A DNA stretch of 64,000 nucleotides. Origin: Phycisphaerales bacterium. GTDB lineage: Bacteria; Planctomycetota; Phycisphaerae; Phycisphaerales; SM1A02. This document shows, in pieces, positions 51,827 to 63,870 of this stretch. The position numbers and the translations under genes are program-made. The first letter of the stretch is position 1, and the number at the start of each line of letters is the position of its first letter. The notes under the pieces were generated by a model. It saw only the letters and a list, made by a program, of their open reading frames with translations, was not told the DNA's origin and did no database searches. Location: the NCBI GenBank assembly GCA_029260575.1, contig JAJDDB010000027.1:188501-252500 (forward strand), given 5' to 3'.

Positions 51827-54800
51827 ATGGGTTTTGAGACAATTCGTGACTTCTCTAAGCGCGGGGATGCCATTCCCGTGCCCACTTTGGTCTCTGTGCA
51901 GCAGGAAGCGTACGAGAGATTCCTTCAACACACGAAGGAATTTGACACGCGCGATCCGAACATCGGACTCGAGGCGTTGCTGCGCGAGGTTTTCCCCATC
52001 GAGTCGTATGACGGCACGATGCGGCTGGAATACCAGTACTACAAGCTCGATGAGGCGCGATACACGCCTCAGGAATGCAAGGAACTCCGGCTGACCTACG
52101 GCATGCCGTTTCGGGTCGCGGTGCGCCTCATTCGCGAGGGTGTGGATGAGATTCCTGAAGAGGAAATCTATCTCGGCGAAGTGCCGATCCTCATGGGTGG
52201 CGGCGAGTTCATCGTCAATGGTGCTGAACGCGTCATTGTGAACCAACTGCACCGTTCGCCGGGCGTGGACTTCAACATCGTGTCGTCCGTCGGCGACCGG
52301 CCGTTGCACTCAGCCCGCATCATCCCCGAACGCGGTTCGTGGATTGAGCTTGAGGTCACAAAGAAGGACGTACTGGCGATGAAGATCGACCAGTCGGCGA
52401 AGATCGCTGCGACGACCTACCTTCGGGCCCTTGATGAAGAATTTTCCAGCACCGACAAGCTGCTCGAGATGTTCTACGACGTCTCGGAAGTCAAGGTCGA
52501 GAAGCTGCAGCCCGAGCATTACTCCGCTGAGCTGATCATCGACACTGAGACCGGCGAGGAACTCTGCCGCGTCGGCACGCAGCTCGGCGATGCTGTCGAA
52601 GCGATCCAGGCATCGGAACTCAAGACTGTCCGGGTCATCACCAAGCCGTCGGACCCACTGATCCTGAACACGCTTGCTGCTGAGCGGCTGGACTTCCTTG
52701 CCGAGGTCACCGAGCACGAAGCGGCGCTGCTGCGGATTTACGGCAGGCTCCGGCCGGGCAACCCCCCGCAGGTGGACAAGGCCAGGCAGCTCTTCAAAGA
52801 GAAATTCTTTGATGACAACCGCTACCGCCTGGGCAAGGTCGGCAGGTTCCGTATCAACCGAAAGTTCGATCTCGATCCGGAGTACAAACAAGCTGATGAA
52901 GACCTGCAGCACTTGCGTGCAGAGGACTTCACCGCAGTCGTGCGCTATATGCTTGACCTTCGCGCCAAGCGCAATAAGGCTCACATCGATGACATCGACC
53001 ACCTGGGCAACCGCCGGCTGCGCACGCTGGATGAACTCGCCATCGAAGAGATGCGCAAGGGTTTCCTGAAGCTGCGCCGCACTGTGCAGGAACGCATGAG
53101 CGTCAAGGATCCTGATGAGCTGAGCAAGGTCGCAGACCTCGTCAACTCCAAGAGCATTTCCAGCGCGATTGAATTCTTCTTCGGCCGAAGCGAACTGTCG
53201 CAGGTTGTCGACCAGACCAATCCGCTGTCCATGCTCGTGCATGAACGTCGTCTCTCAGCGCTCGGCCCCGGCGGTTTGAACCGCAAGCGAGCCGGCTTTG
53301 AAGTGCGCGATGTGCATATTTCGCACTACGGACGTGTCTGTCCGATTGAAACACCTGAAGGCACAAACATCGGTCTTATCTGTTCGCTCGGCATTTATGC
53401 CGAGATTGATGAATACGGTTTCCTGCAGACGCCGTACCGTCAGATCAAGAACAAGAAGGCGACCGGCGAGGTTGAATACCTCCGCGCCGATCAGGAAATG
53501 AAAGCTGTGCTGGCCACAAGCGATGTGCTGGACAGCGATGGCAAACTCAAGGATTCGCTGGTGCTGGCTCGCCTTGCTGGTGATCTCGCGCAGGTTCCAG
53601 CTGAGGAAGTCCAGTACGTGGACATCAGCCCGAAGCAGATCGTCGGCGTGTCGGCATCGCTGATTCCATTCCTCGAACATGACGATGCCAACCGCGCGCT
53701 GATGGGTTCGAACATGCAGCGACAGGCGGTCCCGCTGATTGCCAGCGAACCCCCGCTGGTCGGCACGGGCATGGAAAAAATCTGCGGCGATTACTCGGGC
53801 ATGCTCGTCAAAGCCCGCCGCGGTGGAACGATCACCTTCGTCGATGGCGAACGCATCATCATCGACGATGCGGATGAATACGTTCTTCGCAAGTTTGTCG
53901 GCCTCAATGAACGCACCTGCCAGAACCAGGCACCGATCATCAAGCTCGGCGACATCGTCACCGAGGGGCAAATCCTCGCAGACGGCGCTTCGACGCTGCA
54001 GGGCCAACTCGCCATTGGCAAGAACGCGCTCGTCGCGTTCAGTACGTTCGACGGCTACAACTTCGAAGATGCCATCGTCATCAGCGAGCGGCTGGTGAAA
54101 GATGACACCTTCACGTCAATTCATATTGACTCCTTTGATGTTGAAGTGCGCGAAACCAAGCTCGGCCGTGAGGAATTCACGCGTGATATTCCCAACGTCT
54201 CCGAGAAAATGCTTCGGAATCTTGATGACAACGGCATCATCCGCATTGGCGCTCGCGTCGGCCCCGGCGATATTCTTGTCGGCAAGGTCAGCCCGAAATC
54301 CAAGAGCGAACTGACGCCGGAAGAAAAACTGCTGCACGCAATCTTCGGCCGGTCCGGCGAAGACGTGAAGAACGACTCGCTGGAAGTCCCTGCGGGTACC
54401 GATGGCATCGTCATCGGCGCCAAGAAGTTCTCGCGGCGCATGCACCTGACCGATGAGCAAAAAGAACATCTCAAGATCGAACTCGAGGCCTACCAGGACT
54501 TGATGAACGAAAAGGCGATCAAACTTTTCCGCCAGATGATTGCCAAGGTCAACACCATAATCGGCAGCGAGATGGTTGACCCCACCACTCGGCAGAAAGT
54601 CGGCGCAAGCGACATTCCGGAAGTCATTCTCGAACAGATCGAGACATTCTCCGACAAGTGGATCAAGGGTTCCAAAGAAACTAAGCAGGAAGCCCAGACG
54701 GTGTACGGTCAGTTCTGGCCACGCATCGAAGCCGCTCAGAAAGAAATGGAACGCAAAGTCGCGCACATGAAGCGCGGTGATGAACTTCCTTCGGGCGTGC

Positions 54801-55630
54801 TGGAATCCGTCAAGATTTACATCGCCACCAAACGGCAGCTCGCTGTTGGTGACAAAATGGCCGGCCGGCACGGCAACAAGGGCGTCATCGCCCGGATTGT
54901 CCCGGAAGAAGACATGCCGTTCCTTGAAGACGGCACGCCGGTCGATGTGCTGCTGAACCCGCTGGGTGTGCCGTCGCGTATGAACGTCGGACAGATCCTC
55001 GAGACGCATCTCGGCTGGGCGGCGAAAGTGCTCGGCTTTCAGGCTGTCACGCCGGTGTTCGATGGCGCTACGGAACAGGAAGTGCTGGACACCATCGCTG
55101 AAGCGAATCAGCATGTCGAAAACCGGCTCAGTGAACTTGAGGAAACCGGGCAGAATCCCGGTCACCCGCGTGAATTGCTGGCTCGGATTCCATCAGCGGG
55201 CAAGGTGCAGTTGCACGACGGTCGAACGGGTGAACCGTTCCACCAGAAGAGCACGGCCGGCTACATGTACCTGTTGAAACTGCATCACCTTGTTGATGAC
55301 AAGATTCACGCACGGGCAACTGGACCGTACTCGTTGATCACGCAGCAGCCGCTGGGCGGCAAGGCGCGAACGGGCGGCCAGCGCTTCGGCGAGATGGAAG
55401 TCTGGGCGCTCGAAGGCTACGGCGCTGCATACGTGTTGCAGGAACTGCTGACGGTCAAGAGCGATGATGTTGAGGGTCGCACGAAGATCTACGACTCGAT
55501 GGTCAAAGGTACCAACACACTCGAAGCGGGCATGCCCGTGGTGTTCGATGTGCTGTGTCACGAGATCCGCGGTCTGTGCATGAACATCGTGCTGGAGAAA
55601 CACCAGCTCGAAGGCGGAAGTCTGCTTTGA
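51827..55630 (+). CDS. rpoB: RNA polymerase beta subunit
   Basis: I chose ATG 51827 ('[12 protein letters not shown]'); a GTG at 51806 is possible. The 1267-residue protein has the family blocks '[17 protein letters not shown]', the rifampicin-pocket sequence '[15 protein letters not shown]' near residue 455 followed by '[12 protein letters not shown]', '[16 protein letters not shown]', '[13 protein letters not shown]' and '[14 protein letters not shown]'. The residues matching E. coli D516, H526 and S531 are D, H and S, so no resistance change is seen. A small membrane-protein gene separates it from rpoC. Confidence 0.97.
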   Translation: MGFETIRDFSKRGDAIPVPTLVSVQQEAYERFLQHTKEFDTRDPNIGLEALLREVFPIESYDGTMRLEYQYYKLDEARYTPQECKELRLTYGMPFRVAVRLIREGVDEIPEEEIYLGEVPILMGGGEFIVNGAERVIVNQLHRSPGVDFNIVSSVGDRPLHSARIIPERGSWIELEVTKKDVLAMKIDQSAKIAATTYLRALDEEFSSTDKLLEMFYDVSEVKVEKLQPEHYSAELIIDTETGEELCRVGTQLGDAVEAIQASELKTVRVITKPSDPLILNTLAAERLDFLAEVTEHEAALLRIYGRLRPGNPPQVDKARQLFKEKFFDDNRYRLGKVGRFRINRKFDLDPEYKQADEDLQHLRAEDFTAVVRYMLDLRAKRNKAHIDDIDHLGNRRLRTLDELAIEEMRKGFLKLRRTVQERMSVKDPDELSKVADLVNSKSISSAIEFFFGRSELSQVVDQTNPLSMLVHERRLSALGPGGLNRKRAGFEVRDVHISHYGRVCPIETPEGTNIGLICSLGIYAEIDEYGFLQTPYRQIKNKKATGEVEYLRADQEMKAVLATSDVLDSDGKLKDSLVLARLAGDLAQVPAEEVQYVDISPKQIVGVSASLIPFLEHDDANRALMGSNMQRQAVPLIASEPPLVGTGMEKICGDYSGMLVKARRGGTITFVDGERIIIDDADEYVLRKFVGLNERTCQNQAPIIKLGDIVTEGQILADGASTLQGQLAIGKNALVAFSTFDGYNFEDAIVISERLVKDDTFTSIHIDSFDVEVRETKLGREEFTRDIPNVSEKMLRNLDDNGIIRIGARVGPGDILVGKVSPKSKSELTPEEKLLHAIFGRSGEDVKNDSLEVPAGTDGIVIGAKKFSRRMHLTDEQKEHLKIELEAYQDLMNEKAIKLFRQMIAKVNTIIGSEMVDPTTRQKVGASDIPEVILEQIETFSDKWIKGSKETKQEAQTVYGQFWPRIEAAQKEMERKVAHMKRGDELPSGVLESVKIYIATKRQLAVGDKMAGRHGNKGVIARIVPEEDMPFLEDGTPVDVLLNPLGVPSRMNVGQILETHLGWAAKVLGFQAVTPVFDGATEQEVLDTIAEANQHVENRLSELEETGQNPGHPRELLARIPSAGKVQLHDGRTGEPFHQKSTAGYMYLLKLHHLVDDKIHARATGPYSLITQQPLGGKARTGGQRFGEMEVWALEGYGAAYVLQELLTVKSDDVEGRTKIYDSMVKGTNTLEAGMPVVFDVLCHEIRGLCMNIVLEKHQLEGGSLL

Positions 55631-55645
55631 TGAGAAAGGTTTCGG

Positions 55646-55936
55646 GTGTCGCCCAAACGAGCCATCCTCGGCGTGTTGCAATGGGTAGGTTTGACCGTTC
55701 GGTTCACGCTCAGTGCCCTTGGCGGTGTATGGATATGGAATTTCACTTTCGATTCGAACATTTCGTTTTGGTCTGTAGTGGGATTCAGTCTCTTCTTTTG
55801 CGTGACAATGCCACTGTGTGAGAAACTCGATTCACGAATGAAATGGCTGCCTGACCGCAGCAAATACAAGCAGCGACTTGCGGAACTGCAGGATGAACGG
55901 AAGCGTCTTGCCCGGGGCGAGACAAAAACGCATTGA
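55646..55936 (+). CDS. Small membrane protein encoded between rpoB and rpoC
   Basis: GTG 55646 follows AAAGG and lies 15 bases after the rpoB stop; the stop is 37 bases before rpoC. The 96 residues start basic (MSPKRA), have two hydrophobic segments ('LQWVGLTVRFTLSALGGVWIW' split by few polar residues, and 'FWSVVGFSLFFCVTMPL'), and end in a charged helix ('KQRLAELQDERKRLARGE'), likely coiled and cytoplasmic. I do not recognise the family. rpoB and rpoC are adjacent in nearly all bacteria, so this insertion is notable, and it must be transcribed with them. Confidence 0.7.
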   Translation: MSPKRAILGVLQWVGLTVRFTLSALGGVWIWNFTFDSNISFWSVVGFSLFFCVTMPLCEKLDSRMKWLPDRSKYKQRLAELQDERKRLARGETKTH

Positions 55937-55973
55937 TTGATCGCTGGAATACAGATTCCAGTTGGAGAATGAA

Positions 55974-58900
55974 ATGGCTGAGACTGTTTACGATCGCGTC
56001 AATGATTACGGCTCGGTGAAGATCATGCTCGCAAGCCCCAACGACATCAGGTCGTGGAGCTTCGGCGAGGTCAAGAAGCCTGAGACGATCAATTACCGCA
56101 CGTACAGGCCGGAGAAAGACGGCTTGTTTTGCGAGCGCATCTTCGGCCCCGAGCGCGATTACGAATGCGCTTGCGGCAAGTACAAAGGCACCAAGTACAA
56201 GGGCATCATCTGCGATCGTTGCGGCGTGAAGGTGACGCACAGTCGCGTGCGCCGAAAGCGCATGGGCCATATCAACCTGGCTGCGCCGGTTGTCCATATC
56301 TGGTTCTTCAAAGCTCTGCCCAGCCGTCTTGGCACGCTGATGAGCATGAAGACCGCAGATATGGAAAAGATCATTTACTTCCAGGACTACGTCGTGATTG
56401 ATCCGGGCACGACCGAACTGGAATACAAGCAGGTACTCACCGAAGACGAGTATCGACAGGCAGCAGCCAAGTACGGTGTCAGCGCGTTCAACGCTATGAT
56501 GGGCGCCGATGCGGTTCGCGAACTGCTCGAAAAACTCGACCTTGCGGAAGTCGCAGCAGAGCTGCGCGACGACCTCACCAAGACCCGCAGCAAGCAGAAG
56601 ATCAAAGACCTCTCCAAGCGCCTGAAGATCGTCGAGCAAATCCGTTGTTCGGAAAACGATCCGACATGGATGGTGCTTGATGTCGTTCCCGTCATCCCGC
56701 CGGACCTGCGCCCGCTGGTTCTGTTGGAATCCGGCAACTTTGCGACGAGCGATCTCAACGATCTCTATCGCAGAATCATCAACCGTAACAACCGTCTCAA
56801 GAAGCTCATGGACCTCAATGCTCCCGAGGTCATCATCCGCAATGAAAAACGTATGTTGCAGCAGGCGGTCGATGCGCTGTTCGATAATGGTCGATGTCGC
56901 AGACCGGTGCTGGGATCGAGTAACCGTCCGCTCAAGTCACTGACGGACATGATCAAGGGCAAACAGGGCCGATTCCGCGAGAACCTGCTTGGCAAGCGCG
57001 TCGACTATTCCGCGCGTTCGGTGATCGTCGTCGGCCCGGAACTCAAACTGCACCAGTGTGGTCTTCCCAAGAAGATCGCGCTGGAGTTGTACCAGCCGTT
57101 CATCATTCGCAAACTCAAAGAACATGGTCTTGCAGACACGATCAAAAGCGCAAAGCGCATGCTCGAGCGCCGCGATCCCGAAGTCTGGGACATTCTCGAA
57201 CAGGTCATTTATCAGCACCCTGTGCTGCTGAACCGCGCCCCTACCCTGCACCGTATGGGCATTCAGGCTTTCGAGCCGGTGCTGGTGGAAGGCAACGCAA
57301 TCATGATCCACCCGCTGGTCTGCGCCGGCTACAACGCAGACTTCGACGGCGACCAGATGGCGGTGCACCTGCCGCTGAGCTTTGAAGCGCAGACCGAAAC
57401 GCACGTGCTGATGTTGTCGACGCACAACATCTTCAGCCCCGCAAACGGCAAGCCGATCGTTTCGCCCAGTCAGGACATCGTCATGGGCGTGTACTTCCTG
57501 ACATTCTGCAGAGATGCAGATGACGCTCGCCCGGTAGAGCAGCTTCCGCGGTTCCGTAACGCAACTGAAGCCCTGTACGCGTACGACATGAACAAGATCA
57601 CCTTGCAGGAACGCATTGTCGTTCGCATGGAACGCTTCAGCGAAGTGGTCGAGAAAGAGGGTGGCCCTGCAAAGCCGCTTCCGGCCCACCGCCGAATCGT
57701 CACCAGCGCCGGTCGTGTGATCTTCAGCGACATTCTCGCTCTAGGCATGCCGTTCTATAACTGCACACTCGGCAAAAAGGGCTGCTCAGCGGTAATCGAT
57801 GACACCTATGCACGGCTAGGTCGACCTGACACGCTGGACCTGCTGGACAACATGAAAGAAGCGGGTTTCAAAAGCTCGACGACCTCCGGTCTGTCAATCG
57901 GCATCACCGATTTGCGCATCCCAGCAACCAAGCAGCAACTGCTTGATGAAACACAGAAGAAAGTCGATCGCGTTGAGCGCGCGTTTGAAGCTGGTGCAAT
58001 CACCGAGCGCGAACGGCACAACCAGTTGCTGGATCTTTGGGCACACTGCCGTGAGCAGATCACTAAGGAACTGGTCAGTACGCTCAGTAAAGATCGCCGG
58101 CATCCGGAAACGCTGGAGGAACAACCGATCGATTCGGAAGACGGCCAGCGGTATTTGAACCCGGTCTATCTCATGTCCACATCCGGCGCTCGTGGCAATA
58201 TCAGCCAGATGCAGCAACTTGCGGGCATGCGTGGCCTAATGGCTAAGCCCAGCGGCGAGATCATCGAAACGCCGATTCGGGCAAACTTCCGCGAGGGCCT
58301 GAACGTTCTGGAGTATTTCTCCTCGACGCACGGTGCTCGTAAGGGCTTGGCGGATACAGCGTTGAAGACTGCTGACTCTGGCTACCTCACCCGCAAGCTC
58401 TATGACGTTGCCCAGGCAGTTGTCATTCGTGAGCATGACTGCGGCACCAAGGTCGGAATCCCGAAACGCGCGACGTATAAGGGTGAAGAGGTTGATGTCC
58501 CGCTGAGTGATGCGATCATCGGCCGCACCAGCAGGCAAACCATTATCGATCCGCGCACCGATCAGACGATCGTTGCTGAGAATACGCCGATCTCAACGGA
58601 GATTGCCGCGAATATCGAAGCGATGGGAATTGACAGCGTGCAGGTTCGCAGCCCGTTGACATGCGACACATCCCGCGGCGTATGCGCACTGTGCTACGGC
58701 ATGGACATGTCCACCGGCCAACTCGTCGAACAAGGCATGGCTGTTGGCACAATCGCGGCACAGTCCATCGGCGAACCTGGCACACAGTTGACGATGCGAA
58801 CGTTCCACACCGGCGGCGTAGCGTCGCGTGGTCTTGTGGATACCAGCTACAAAGCCACGCATTCGGGCATCATCGAAATTCGCGACTGCAACGAAGTCGT

Positions 58901-60365
58901 CGTCGACACGCCTGATGGCAAGGTCATCACCGCGCTCAAGCGCAACGGTGAACTGCTGCTCGTCGATGACAAGGGTCGTGAACTTGAGAAATACAAGGTG
59001 CCGTATGGTGCGACGATTCGCCACAGCTCCGGCGAGTCGGTCAAGCGCGGCCAGATCCTGGTCGAGTGGGACCCCCACCGTACGCCGATCCTTGCAGAGA
59101 AATCCGGCATCGTGCAGTTCAAGGATCTTATCGAAGAAGAAACAGTTCGGTACGAGCAGACAAAGGGTGGTCAAAACCTGGAAATGATCGTCATCGAGCA
59201 CACCGGTGAGCGACATCCTCAGATCATCGTGCAGGACAAGGACGGGCAGATTCTCGACTTCCACCACCTGCCGGCCAAGGCCCGCATCGAAGTGAAGGAA
59301 GGCGAGCAAGTCCAGGCCGGCCAGATGCTTGCGCGTCAGCCCAAGGAAGTGAAGGGTTCTGCAGATATCGTCGGCGGTCTGCCGCGAGTCACCGAAATCT
59401 TCGAAGCCCGCCTGCCCAAGGAGCCGGCTGTCACCGCGGAAATCTCGGGCAAGGTCGAGCTCTATTCGGACAAACGCAAGGGCAAGATGACCATCCGAGT
59501 CGTCTCCGATGCTGGTCTTGAACACGATCATCACGTCCCGCAAGGCAAGCACCTGCTGGTGCATACCGGCGATTACATCAACGCCGGCGACCCGCTCACC
59601 GAAGGCCCGCTCATTCCGCACGACATTCTGCGCATTAAGGGCGAAGACGCTCTGTACAGCTACATGCTCGATGAAGTGCAAAATGTCTATCGCGCCCAAG
59701 GCGTGCCGATTTCCGACAAGCACATTGAGGTCATTCTCCGGCAGATGCTGGGCAAAGTTCGCCTGCTGAACATCGGCGACACCGCGCTGCTGCCGCACGA
59801 AGTCGTTGACAAATTCATCTTCCGCGAGAAGAACGCCGAGGTACGCCAACTGCTTCGCATCACTGACCCCGGCGACACCACGCTGGCGCTTGACTCGCTG
59901 GTCGATGTCGAAGATGTCAAGGAAGCAAACGCGCTGGCTGAGGCGGAAGGAAAGACGCCCGCCAAGACCAAGAAAGGCCGCCAAGCCACAGGTAAGACAT
60001 TGCTTCTGGGCATCACCAAGGCGTCACTCCAGGCTGAATCGTTCCTGTCTGGTGCATCCTTCCAGGAGACGACAAAGGTGCTGACGGAAGCCGCGCTCCG
60101 CGGCGCGGTCGATGAGTTGACGGGCCTGAAGGAAAATGTCCTTCTGGGGCACCTCATTCCGGCTGGTACAGGCTTTGACGCGTACGTCAAAATGCGCGTG
60201 AATCGACTGGTCGAGGAGGATGAAATTGAAGACATCCAGGACGACTCAATGCTTGCCGAAGCAACGGAAGCTGCAGAGGCAATGGGCGCTGAGCCTGCAG
60301 AATCACTGGAAGTTGTGACAACAGGATCGGCGGGGCGAACGGGCTCACCAGTGACCGAATCTTGA
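55974..60365 (+). CDS. rpoC: RNA polymerase beta' subunit
   Basis: ATG 55974 has GGAG eight bases upstream; a TTG at 55962 is less likely. The protein of 1463 residues has the N-terminal zinc site '[20 protein letters not shown]', the catalytic '[16 protein letters not shown]' near residue 453 (three Asp bind Mg2+), 'MASTGARGN'-type bridge helix ('[21 protein letters not shown]') and the second zinc site with '[13 protein letters not shown]'. The Glu-rich C-terminus is a lineage extra. A terminator follows. Confidence 0.97.
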   Translation: MAETVYDRVNDYGSVKIMLASPNDIRSWSFGEVKKPETINYRTYRPEKDGLFCERIFGPERDYECACGKYKGTKYKGIICDRCGVKVTHSRVRRKRMGHINLAAPVVHIWFFKALPSRLGTLMSMKTADMEKIIYFQDYVVIDPGTTELEYKQVLTEDEYRQAAAKYGVSAFNAMMGADAVRELLEKLDLAEVAAELRDDLTKTRSKQKIKDLSKRLKIVEQIRCSENDPTWMVLDVVPVIPPDLRPLVLLESGNFATSDLNDLYRRIINRNNRLKKLMDLNAPEVIIRNEKRMLQQAVDALFDNGRCRRPVLGSSNRPLKSLTDMIKGKQGRFRENLLGKRVDYSARSVIVVGPELKLHQCGLPKKIALELYQPFIIRKLKEHGLADTIKSAKRMLERRDPEVWDILEQVIYQHPVLLNRAPTLHRMGIQAFEPVLVEGNAIMIHPLVCAGYNADFDGDQMAVHLPLSFEAQTETHVLMLSTHNIFSPANGKPIVSPSQDIVMGVYFLTFCRDADDARPVEQLPRFRNATEALYAYDMNKITLQERIVVRMERFSEVVEKEGGPAKPLPAHRRIVTSAGRVIFSDILALGMPFYNCTLGKKGCSAVIDDTYARLGRPDTLDLLDNMKEAGFKSSTTSGLSIGITDLRIPATKQQLLDETQKKVDRVERAFEAGAITERERHNQLLDLWAHCREQITKELVSTLSKDRRHPETLEEQPIDSEDGQRYLNPVYLMSTSGARGNISQMQQLAGMRGLMAKPSGEIIETPIRANFREGLNVLEYFSSTHGARKGLADTALKTADSGYLTRKLYDVAQAVVIREHDCGTKVGIPKRATYKGEEVDVPLSDAIIGRTSRQTIIDPRTDQTIVAENTPISTEIAANIEAMGIDSVQVRSPLTCDTSRGVCALCYGMDMSTGQLVEQGMAVGTIAAQSIGEPGTQLTMRTFHTGGVASRGLVDTSYKATHSGIIEIRDCNEVVVDTPDGKVITALKRNGELLLVDDKGRELEKYKVPYGATIRHSSGESVKRGQILVEWDPHRTPILAEKSGIVQFKDLIEEETVRYEQTKGGQNLEMIVIEHTGERHPQIIVQDKDGQILDFHHLPAKARIEVKEGEQVQAGQMLARQPKEVKGSADIVGGLPRVTEIFEARLPKEPAVTAEISGKVELYSDKRKGKMTIRVVSDAGLEHDHHVPQGKHLLVHTGDYINAGDPLTEGPLIPHDILRIKGEDALYSYMLDEVQNVYRAQGVPISDKHIEVILRQMLGKVRLLNIGDTALLPHEVVDKFIFREKNAEVRQLLRITDPGDTTLALDSLVDVEDVKEANALAEAEGKTPAKTKKGRQATGKTLLLGITKASLQAESFLSGASFQETTKVLTEAALRGAVDELTGLKENVLLGHLIPAGTGFDAYVKMRVNRLVEEDEIEDIQDDSMLAEATEAAEAMGAEPAESLEVVTTGSAGRTGSPVTES

Positions 60366-60425
60366 GGTGATCAAGCAATGCGTCCGATCAGTAGCCGAAC
60401 ATGCCTATTTTGACTGACTTTCATG

Positions 60426-60456
60426 CGGCCCGTCAGCAACCCTGACGGGCCGTTTC
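60426..60456 (+). terminator. Rho-independent terminator after rpoC
   Basis: CGGCCCGTCAG and CTGACGGGCCG form a perfect 11-bp stem with a 5-base loop, followed by TTTCT. It lies 61 bases after the rpoC stop. Confidence 0.9.
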
Positions 60457-60636
60457 TCGGATAAGTGTCAGATGGAGATTGATTCAAATCGCCGTTTCGG
60501 TACGATTATTGACGGTAGACACATCTTTTCGCCGTCCTAAGAGTTATAGTGTGTTGCGAGGTGGCCTCTCTCGATTGATGGCGACTGCAGCGATGTCTCG
60601 ATACGCCCATGGGACGGCTCGCTTCCGGAGACTCAG

Positions 60637-63600
60637 ATGAAGACTATGACACGACTTACGAGTATTTCTGTGACCGCGATCTTGTGTTTCGCAACCACAG
60701 TTAGCGCATATCAACTCAGATCAGATTCATCCAACAGCAACACGAAACCTGTTGCCTCGAATGTGAATCGACCCATCACTGATGCGCAGCTGCTTGCTCG
60801 ACCGCTCGTCGCGCCGCCGAAGCCCGGCCTGATTGCGCGACAGCCGATGCCAAGGCAAGGCATTTATAGGCCAATCAAAACGATGGACATGCTGATCGTG
60901 AAGTTCGGCGATCCGGTTGTTGGTGCCGATGCGGTGCAGAACAATCGCATGAACCTCAAGGCACCGTTCGCAGGTGAATTTCAGGCTGAGCTGAATGACC
61001 TTGCTGCACGATTCAACGTGACGTTCGAATCGGCTGTTTCCACGGAACAGGCAAAGCTTGAACTCCTGTACCAGCGTGCAGAACGAAACACGCAACGTAT
61101 GCAGCCGAACCTCAAGAGTTACGTCTACGTAAAGGGTCCGGTTGAAAATCTGCAGGCTGTCGCAGTGGCATTGAACGGGATGCCGATCGTCGAAATCGTG
61201 CAGTGGTACGAAGACATGCGGCCGACTGGTGGAGCACCTGCCGCCGCCACGGGTGGCTGCTGCATGGCTGACATGTCATGCGAAGAACTTACCGAGGACG
61301 ATTGCGATACAGCTGGCGGTGCCTACCAGGGAGACAACACCGACTGTGTGCCTAATCCGTGCAATAATGGTGCCTGCTGCTATCAGACTCCCGACGGCTT
61401 TGCATGCACCTCTGTCAGTGCCGATGCCTGTTTCAATCTGTTCGGCGGCTACTTCCAGGGCGATGGCGTCATGTGTGTCGACGACGATGACAACTTCATC
61501 TGTGATGATCTGGATGAAGAGTGCGGCGAACCAACCTCCGGCAGCTGCTTCTGGATCGATGGTGAGAACGGATCACCATTCTGCAACAACACTGCCTGTT
61601 GCGATATCGTCTGTGATCAGGATCCATTCTGCTGCGATGAAGCTGAAGGCTCCTTCGACGAATTCTGCGCTTCTGTTGCCAATCAACTCTGCGCTACTCC
61701 TCCTGCGGATCGCTGCCAGACTCCTTTGAACGGCAGTTGCATTGAGCCAAATGCTGCCGGCGGCTGCAACAATGAATCATGCTGTAACGAAGTATGCGGC
61801 CTTGATCCCTTCTGTTGTTCGGGCACATGGGACGCATTCTGTGTGGAACTCGCCCGTGAAAACTGCGTCGTCATTGGAGAAAACGATGACTTCACACCCC
61901 TACAGGGATATCTCACACGCGAACGATACGACTTCGATGACATTGATCCAGAGTTCGCCGGTGCCCTTCCGATCCTCGACGGCGGCCCGGTATTCCTGGG
62001 CTTCGGCGGCGAAGGCTGGTTCCTGAACGATCCTGATGATCCCCATGCAGGTCTCCACGGCCTCGGACAGGAACTCATCGATGTCTACAACGTAGATCAG
62101 CAGGGCGATGGCGCCCTCACGCGCGGCAAGTCGATAAAAGTCGCCGTCATCGAATGGGGCTACTGGGGTCCTGAGCCGTTTACCGATGACAATGGCAATG
62201 AGGAGTTCGACACCGGCGAATCATTTTCTGATGTCAACGGCAACGGCGCGTGGGACAAAGGCCACGAAGATCTCAACGTGATCCTCGAACCGGGACAGTC
62301 GCTGTTCCTGAATCCAATCATTTCAGAGAACGACCACGGCACGGCTTGTCTTGGCATCATCAACGGGCAGGAAAATAGCTTCGGGGTCACCGGCATCGCG
62401 CCCGACGCCCAGGCGTACTTTTTCCCGTTGACCTCGGTTGAGGAAGGCCCCCGCCCGATCGGTGCGTGGACCAGCGCCCTCAATACACTTGGACCTGGAG
62501 ACGTCATCTCTGCCTCGTACGGACCCGGTCCGCTGATCGGCAACCTCAACAATGATATTGTCATGTGGCCGATAATCCGCCTCGCTTCGGATCTCGGCAT
62601 CACCGTATGCATTGCGGCAGGCAATGCCTGCTTCAACCTTGACGATGCTCCCGACCTCGGCGACAGCGGCGCGATTGTCGTTGGTGCCGGCTCGCCCGGA
62701 TTCCCCTGGTACCGCCTGATTTTCAGTAATTTCTGCACAAACCCCGGCCCGGTCATTCTTCCCGGTGCAATCATCGAGCGAAGTAATATTGTGCATCTCA
62801 ACGCCTGGGGTACATCAGTAACCACCTGTGGCTATGGCGACCTCAGCCTGCCCGACAATGACCGTTGGCGTTCGTACACCATTGGATTTGGCGGCACGAG
62901 TGCAGCTGCTCCGCAGATCGCAGGTGCCGTAGCGTGCCTTCAAGGTCTCGCCAAGCAATTCTACGGCATCCCGTTGAATCCCGAGAAAATTCGAGCAGCA
63001 CTCGGCGCACCGGGTTCTCCGCCGCCCGCACCACCGCGACTCTTCGGCAGTTTCGATGACACGGACGGCAACTGTGCGCTCGATCTTGACACTACTGGCA
63101 CGCCGCACATGATCGGCGTCTACCCGAACGTGGCGGGTGACTTCGGCAGTGCAGCATCGACTGTCCTCAATCAGCAGTTTGCCGGCTTTGATGATTCACC
63201 GTTGCTCCAGGATGTTGTGATCCTTTCAGGTGATCACATCTTCGGTTCGGACTTCTCAGTGTTCGGCTCAGATGACAATTACCTCGTCGTCGAATCCGAT
63301 CGGGCAAGCAAAGGCGGCCCGGCCGTACCAGCTGATCTTCCGGCAAATATCCCGCCGGGCGTCATTGGCAAGATGAATTACCTCATGACCGGCGAAACCG
63401 TCGATATTCTGGTTGTTGGCCAATCGCCAGTGAACATTATCAACGACATGACCATCATCGCGGAGTTCCAACCTCCTGAGGGCGTCGTCTCGATGTCCGT
63501 GATTGAGGTGTACAACTGGAGCACCGGCAATTGGCAGTATGTCACAGCCAATTTCCACCTTGGTGGTGGTGGTGACATTACAGTTGTACAGACACTTCCC

Positions 63601-63801
63601 AATTCTCAGGCGCTAGTCAAACCGCTCGACCGTACGGTTCTGTATCGGTTCTACATCACCGGTTTCGGTTCGCTCGGCGTGACCCCGTCGAACTTCGGTT
63701 CAGGGGGACGAAAGCGACCGTTCATTGAACGACTCGACTGGTTCGGCCTCGGAATTCAAGAAGGATTTGGATCACCATTCCCAGGACCGTCCGGCATCTG
63801 A
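60637..63801 (+). CDS. Secreted subtilisin-like (S8) protease with cysteine-rich modules
   Basis: A signal peptide (cut near TVSAY) and a prodomain-like region lead to one or two 'GGCCMADMSC/GACCYQTPDG' six-Cys modules (about residues 205-285) of the type seen 13 times at 4123-5664. Two copies of another Cys module follow ('CCDIVCDQDPFCCDE...' and 'CCNEVCGLDPFCCSG...'). The S8 domain (about 480-800) has 'SIKVAVIEWGYWG', the His in 'ISENDHGTACLGI', the oxyanion Asn in 'TVCIAAGNACF' and the Ser in 'FGGTSAAAPQIAG'. At the Asp position Glu stands (VIEWG, not VIDTG). Calcium-loop-like 'DDNGNEEFDTGE' and 'DVNGNGAWDKG' lie after it. It likely acts outside the cell. Confidence 0.87.
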   Translation: MKTMTRLTSISVTAILCFATTVSAYQLRSDSSNSNTKPVASNVNRPITDAQLLARPLVAPPKPGLIARQPMPRQGIYRPIKTMDMLIVKFGDPVVGADAVQNNRMNLKAPFAGEFQAELNDLAARFNVTFESAVSTEQAKLELLYQRAERNTQRMQPNLKSYVYVKGPVENLQAVAVALNGMPIVEIVQWYEDMRPTGGAPAAATGGCCMADMSCEELTEDDCDTAGGAYQGDNTDCVPNPCNNGACCYQTPDGFACTSVSADACFNLFGGYFQGDGVMCVDDDDNFICDDLDEECGEPTSGSCFWIDGENGSPFCNNTACCDIVCDQDPFCCDEAEGSFDEFCASVANQLCATPPADRCQTPLNGSCIEPNAAGGCNNESCCNEVCGLDPFCCSGTWDAFCVELARENCVVIGENDDFTPLQGYLTRERYDFDDIDPEFAGALPILDGGPVFLGFGGEGWFLNDPDDPHAGLHGLGQELIDVYNVDQQGDGALTRGKSIKVAVIEWGYWGPEPFTDDNGNEEFDTGESFSDVNGNGAWDKGHEDLNVILEPGQSLFLNPIISENDHGTACLGIINGQENSFGVTGIAPDAQAYFFPLTSVEEGPRPIGAWTSALNTLGPGDVISASYGPGPLIGNLNNDIVMWPIIRLASDLGITVCIAAGNACFNLDDAPDLGDSGAIVVGAGSPGFPWYRLIFSNFCTNPGPVILPGAIIERSNIVHLNAWGTSVTTCGYGDLSLPDNDRWRSYTIGFGGTSAAAPQIAGAVACLQGLAKQFYGIPLNPEKIRAALGAPGSPPPAPPRLFGSFDDTDGNCALDLDTTGTPHMIGVYPNVAGDFGSAASTVLNQQFAGFDDSPLLQDVVILSGDHIFGSDFSVFGSDDNYLVVESDRASKGGPAVPADLPANIPPGVIGKMNYLMTGETVDILVVGQSPVNIINDMTIIAEFQPPEGVVSMSVIEVYNWSTGNWQYVTANFHLGGGGDITVVQTLPNSQALVKPLDRTVLYRFYITGFGSLGVTPSNFGSGGRKRPFIERLDWFGLGIQEGFGSPFPGPSGI

Positions 63802-63831
63802 GTCCACGAGTCGTCTTCCATGCATTCATAC

Positions 63832-63870
63832 CGCGGCTGTCTGCACTCGCAGGCAGCCGCGTTTTCTTTT
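63832..63870 (+). terminator. Rho-independent terminator after the subtilase gene
   Basis: CGCGGCTGTCTGC and GCAGGCAGCCGCG pair over 13 bases (one G-U) around a 4-base loop and run into TTTTCTTTT. Confidence 0.9.

Noticed and set aside
58593-59984. 463-codon minus-strand open frame
   Set aside because: It lies wholly antisense to rpoC, and mirrors its codon pattern; no family resemblance.
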